This document shows positions 61,051 through 64,000 of a stretch of DNA of 64,000 nucleotides, in pieces. The DNA comes from Berberis thunbergii (Eukaryota > Streptophyta > Magnoliopsida > Ranunculales > Berberidaceae). Under the pieces are notes generated by a model. The model searched no databases. It saw only the letters and a list, made by a program, of their open reading frames with translations, and was not told the origin of the DNA. The stretch's first letter is position 1; each line of letters opens with the position of its first letter. The position numbers and the translations under genes were made by a program. The DNA is taken from NCBI GenBank assembly GCA_003290165.1, contig QNQO01006272.1:124001-188000 (forward strand). The letters run 5' to 3'.

Positions 61051-61379
61051 TGCTAGATTCAAACTTCATTGACACCCTAACAAATGAAGATGAAGAGGAA
61101 AACGGGCGATGAAGACGCAGGATAAAGTGAGAGACGCTAGTGTTGGGGTAGTCCGACGAGCTTGGAATGGAAGACAACCAGTAGAAAATGAAGCAGGGAG
61201 GACGAGGTGTTTTCTCGCGTGAGAGAGCAAATGAAGCTGTAGAAAGGAAAGATATAGGATGAAGACGAGTAAGAGAGGGAGAGGGAGGATGAAGACGGTG
61301 GGCGGTATTTAGTTTTTCGGCAAGATTGGGAGGAGAAGAGGGTCGAAAAGGAGGAGTCTTCATGCGAGTGGAAGGGGAT

Positions 61380-61498
61380 TCGTCACTAGAATTGGGAGAA
61401 AAAAATTATATAGTGGTGGTGTCCTTCAGTGGATCCGGAAAAAAAAAGTGTTTGTCGTATCCTTCAGCGAAATTGATGGTGTTATTTAGCAAGGGGCC
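61380..61498 (-). repeat. Right terminal inverted repeat of the large MULE
   Basis: The complement starts GGCCCCTTGCTAAATAACAC and pairs with the left end at 31899. A second block, ACTGAAGGACACCACCACTA, matches the left repeat near 31980. Confidence 0.75.
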
Positions 61499-62614
61499 AA
61501 AAAACAAAAAACTTGGCTTTCATTCAAAAGCAAATTCATTTTGAACAAAGGCGCCAAAACCACAAAAGTTTGGCGGGCTCATTTCAGAATCTAAATTTCA
61601 ATTTAACGTTCAAAACTCAAAACAGATATCAAATTAGAGTGCTTACAGGGAGCCTGGGTCTGCTGTAGCTTGGGTGGCATTATTATATTTTTGCCCCTAC
61701 CTTTTTAACTATTCTTTAAATATGACAACAACAAAAGAGGGGCAAAGTGATAATTGCTCCCCCAGACTGCAAACCCTTATACATAAAATAAAACTTTTAA
61801 GTTCACACTTCGTCCTCTCTCTCGCTCTCATTGCTCAGCGAGAGAAGAAGGAAGAACGAAGACCGATCACTTCTCTTATCCCATCTGATTCACACTTCCG
61901 TCCAGGTATTACTTCACTCTTCTGTTTCTTTACAATCAATTTAATCTCATTCAACCAAAACTAGATCTGGGTGTCTTCCATTTCGATCTATGATCCAGAA
62001 ATATTGAATTGATTAGGGATGTATCGTGTTCCCTTTCTCTATAGCTCAATATATGACATGTATTATTACAGATCTGATTAAAAATCAAATTTTGGATCTG
62101 GGTTTTGCGAGTTTTTTTTTACCCAAAAAAAGGATGGGTATTTGAAAATTTCATAAAATGCTAAATTTCGATCTGGGTTTGTTAGGTTATAAAGATAGAT
62201 AGCTATTTGAAATAATTGGGTAATTAGATTGTTTTCTGTATACAAATATTTGTTTTGTTGAAATTGAGCCCGGTTTTAGCATTAAAAGAGACTTCAAATT
62301 GGTTTTGTACTTGGTGTATTCAGTGAATGGTTTTATTTATCAGTTGAGAAACTAGAAAAATAAAATAAAATTGAGTGAATTACTTGGCAGTCTAGGTTCA
62401 GAAGATTATGATTGTTAACATGTTGATGTGTCAATACCGCCTGTTGGAATTGTTTCTACTGTTTTCTCGCGGTTTTTGTACTAATATCTGTTACTTAAGC
62501 TCAGAAATTAGTTGATGGGTTTTTTTTTTGTTCCCCTTTCAAGGATATTGCATACTAATTCTTGGTTACGTTGCATTTGATTATCTTATAGCTGTTGCAA
62601 TATACTAGTAAAAC
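61499..62614 (+). promoter_or_regulatory. Promoter and 5' leader of the CDC45-like pseudogene
   Basis: A CT-rich stretch at 61812-61860 looks like a plant 5' untranslated leader. A probable leader intron runs from GTATTACTTC (after the CCGTCCAG ending at about 61905) to TTATAG before 62591. An intron kept in the leader argues against a processed retrocopy. Confidence 0.5.
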
Positions 62615-64000
62615 ATGGTGAGGGAAGAGAATGTTGCAACTTTCTATTCTCAATTGCATGAGGCGGCGTTGGCGTCACCTTCTTCTCCATTACTGATTTT
62701 CCATCAACATCAGATGTGGATTCTCTTTGTGCCCTTAAGATGATATTCCATGTCCTTGAATCTGATTCGGTTCGCTACGCGTGTTACCCAGTTTCATCCT
62801 TCAAGGAAATCCACACAGTAATTCTTCTAATAAATTGGGGCTGCCACCGTGACCTGTGTCAAATTCTGAATCTAGGCCCTCGTGCTCGTGCTCGTGTCTT
62901 TGTTGTTTGATAGTCACCGTCCAATTCATCTTCACAATCTCAATGACCAGAATGATCAGGTTGTTGTTCTTTATACTCATGATGATGAGCAACAAGCTGA
63001 TTTAGCCTATGATTTTGACGTCTCCGCTCTTGCTAATGCATCTGATTTGAAATAGTGATGATGAAAATGAGCTTGACAACTCAGATGATGATAGTGAAAG
63101 CGAGGATGAAGATAACAATGGCTCTGGTAGACATAAGCGGAGAAAAATCTGAAAAGAATCAGAAGAAGACCCAATTAAGCTTTTCCGGAAGCTTAAGAGA
63201 GAGTATTATCATTTGGGTACTTTCCATGTAAAACCTTCTGGATGTTTGATGTTTGATCTGTCAGATTCTCTTCATAAGATTAACAAGGAGTTGCTTTGGT
63301 TAGCTTGCGTTTCTTTAACTGATCAGTTTGTTCATGAGAGACTAACTAATGAGAGATACCTTACTGAAGTTATGGATCTTGAACAATATATCGGTGACTT
63401 GGGAAACGTGGGTGCAATTAATTCAGTAACCCTTAAAGATGGGACAAAAATCAGGGCACCAGATTCATCTAGAATTGCTTATGAAGATGAACTGAGGTTG
63501 ATGTTGTTAAGAGAGTGGAACTTATTTGATGCTATGATTTGTTCATCCTACATCGCAACCAAGCTGAAGACTTGGAGTGACAATGGGTTGAAGAAACTCA
63601 AGCTTCTTTTGGCCAGAATGGGATTTGCCTTGGTTGACTGTCAGCAGAAATTTCAGTACATGAACCATGAAGTAAAACGGAAAATGAAAGATGAGTTTGA
63701 ATGAATTCTACCTGAGTATGGACTCAATGAATTTTACTACCGGAGTTTCTTGCGCTTGCATGGCTATAGCTCAAAGGTATCTGCTGCCGATGTGGTGTAT
63801 GGGATTACTGCATTGCTGGAATCATTTGTACAGTCAGATGGATCTTGTGCTTCCCAACAGTTTGGGGTGGCCTATGATGCCTTATCCTCGAACAATCTCG
63901 ATACCTTAAAAATGGGGATGCAAACTGCAATTAAGATACAAAGGGCAATCATTTCTTGAAATGCAGCTATAACCAAGAGCGGGTCTATTAGAAGCTGGAG
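62615..64000 (+). pseudogene. CDC45: CDC45-like replication initiation gene, broken, runs off the right edge
   Basis: CDC45 is part of the CMG replicative helicase in the nucleus. Starting at ATG 62615 the translation gives ENVATFYSQLHEAALASPSS, then LESDSVRYACYPVSSF, LLINWGCHRDL, HRPIHLHNLNDQNDQVVVLY, an acidic linker, GTFHVKPSGCLMFDLSDSL, ELLWLACVSLTDQFVHERLT, SSYIATKLKTWSDNGLKKL and SFLRLHGYSSKVSAADVVYG, in the order of plant CDC45. Lesions seen are a one-base loss near 62700, a short in-frame loss near 62816, single extra bases near 62907 and 63051, and in-frame TGA codons at 63150-63152, 63702-63704 and 63957-63959. The C-terminal third is outside the window. The coding part has no introns here. 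Sequencing error cannot be excluded for the indels, but seven lesions make a pseudogene likely. Confidence 0.88.

Larger units (their letters stand above)
31899..61498. mobile_element. Autonomous-type Mutator-like element (~7.8 kb net), interrupted by 21.8 kb of nested insertions
   Basis: Imperfect terminal inverted repeats of roughly 110 bp. The left begins GGCCTTTAGTAAATAACAC and continues CTGCTGAAGGACACCACCA. The right, read on the complement, begins GGCCCCTTGCTAAATAACAC and continues CGCTGAAGGATAC. Inside are a plus-strand plant-mobile-domain gene starting near the left end and a minus-strand transposase with OTU domain starting near the right end. They converge on a palindromic spacer, the same two-gene convergent plan as maize MuDR. 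The flanking 9-mers (CTAAAAAAA and AAAAAACAA) are A-rich but not identical. Both genes are broken, so the element is dead. Confidence 0.8.

Overview
This is a piece of an angiosperm nuclear genome, most likely a eudicot. It is AT-rich, its genes carry short exons with GT-AG introns, and most of it is layered transposable elements: Ty3-gypsy Tat- and Athila-type, Ty1-copia, hAT, Mutator-like and a LINE remnant. No bacterial features, rRNA, tRNA or CRISPR arrays were seen. || Layout. 1-12604: a nine-exon plus-strand gene for a plastid-type O-acetylserine(thiol)lyase family enzyme, closest to S-sulfocysteine synthase CS26. Its first visible exon has a TAG codon, and one 6.1-kb intron holds a LINE remnant, a 3-kb LTR-like block and a hAT element with a perfect 8-bp target duplication. 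13031-15839: a short Tat-related LTR element. 15918-16093 and 24673-24851: two small Mutator-like MITEs with 9-bp duplications. 17018-24643: a Pack-MULE with a perfect 9-bp duplication. Its two ~2.8-kb arms are near-identical inverted copies carrying genomic fragments of three host genes: a CDK-like kinase, a fructokinase and a CWF19-like splicing factor. 25559-31535: a degenerate copia element. || 31899-61498: a Mutator-like element of about 7.8 kb net, stretched to 29.6 kb by nested insertions. On the plus strand it carries a decayed plant-mobile-domain (MAIN-like) gene. On the minus strand it carries a decayed transposase with an OTU-protease C-terminus. The two genes converge on a ~1.1-kb intergenic palindrome holding three internal hairpins. 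The transposase gene is split by a hAT element (8-bp duplication TCCTGTAG). That hAT is split by a 20.6-kb Tat element that has gag, a protease remnant, a tandem-repeat array and an antisense gene but no visible reverse transcriptase or integrase. The Tat element in turn contains a full Athila-type element (CAAAC duplication) and an Athila solo LTR (AGCCC duplication). || 61499-64000: the 5' part of a CDC45-like replication gene that runs off the right edge and is broken by frameshifts and stops. || Working logic. The only potentially functional host gene is the CS26-like one. The element most likely to have a biological effect is the Pack-MULE palindrome, whose transcript could fold into a long hairpin matching three host genes. 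All assignments come from reading translated segments and repeat boundaries by eye, with no database search.
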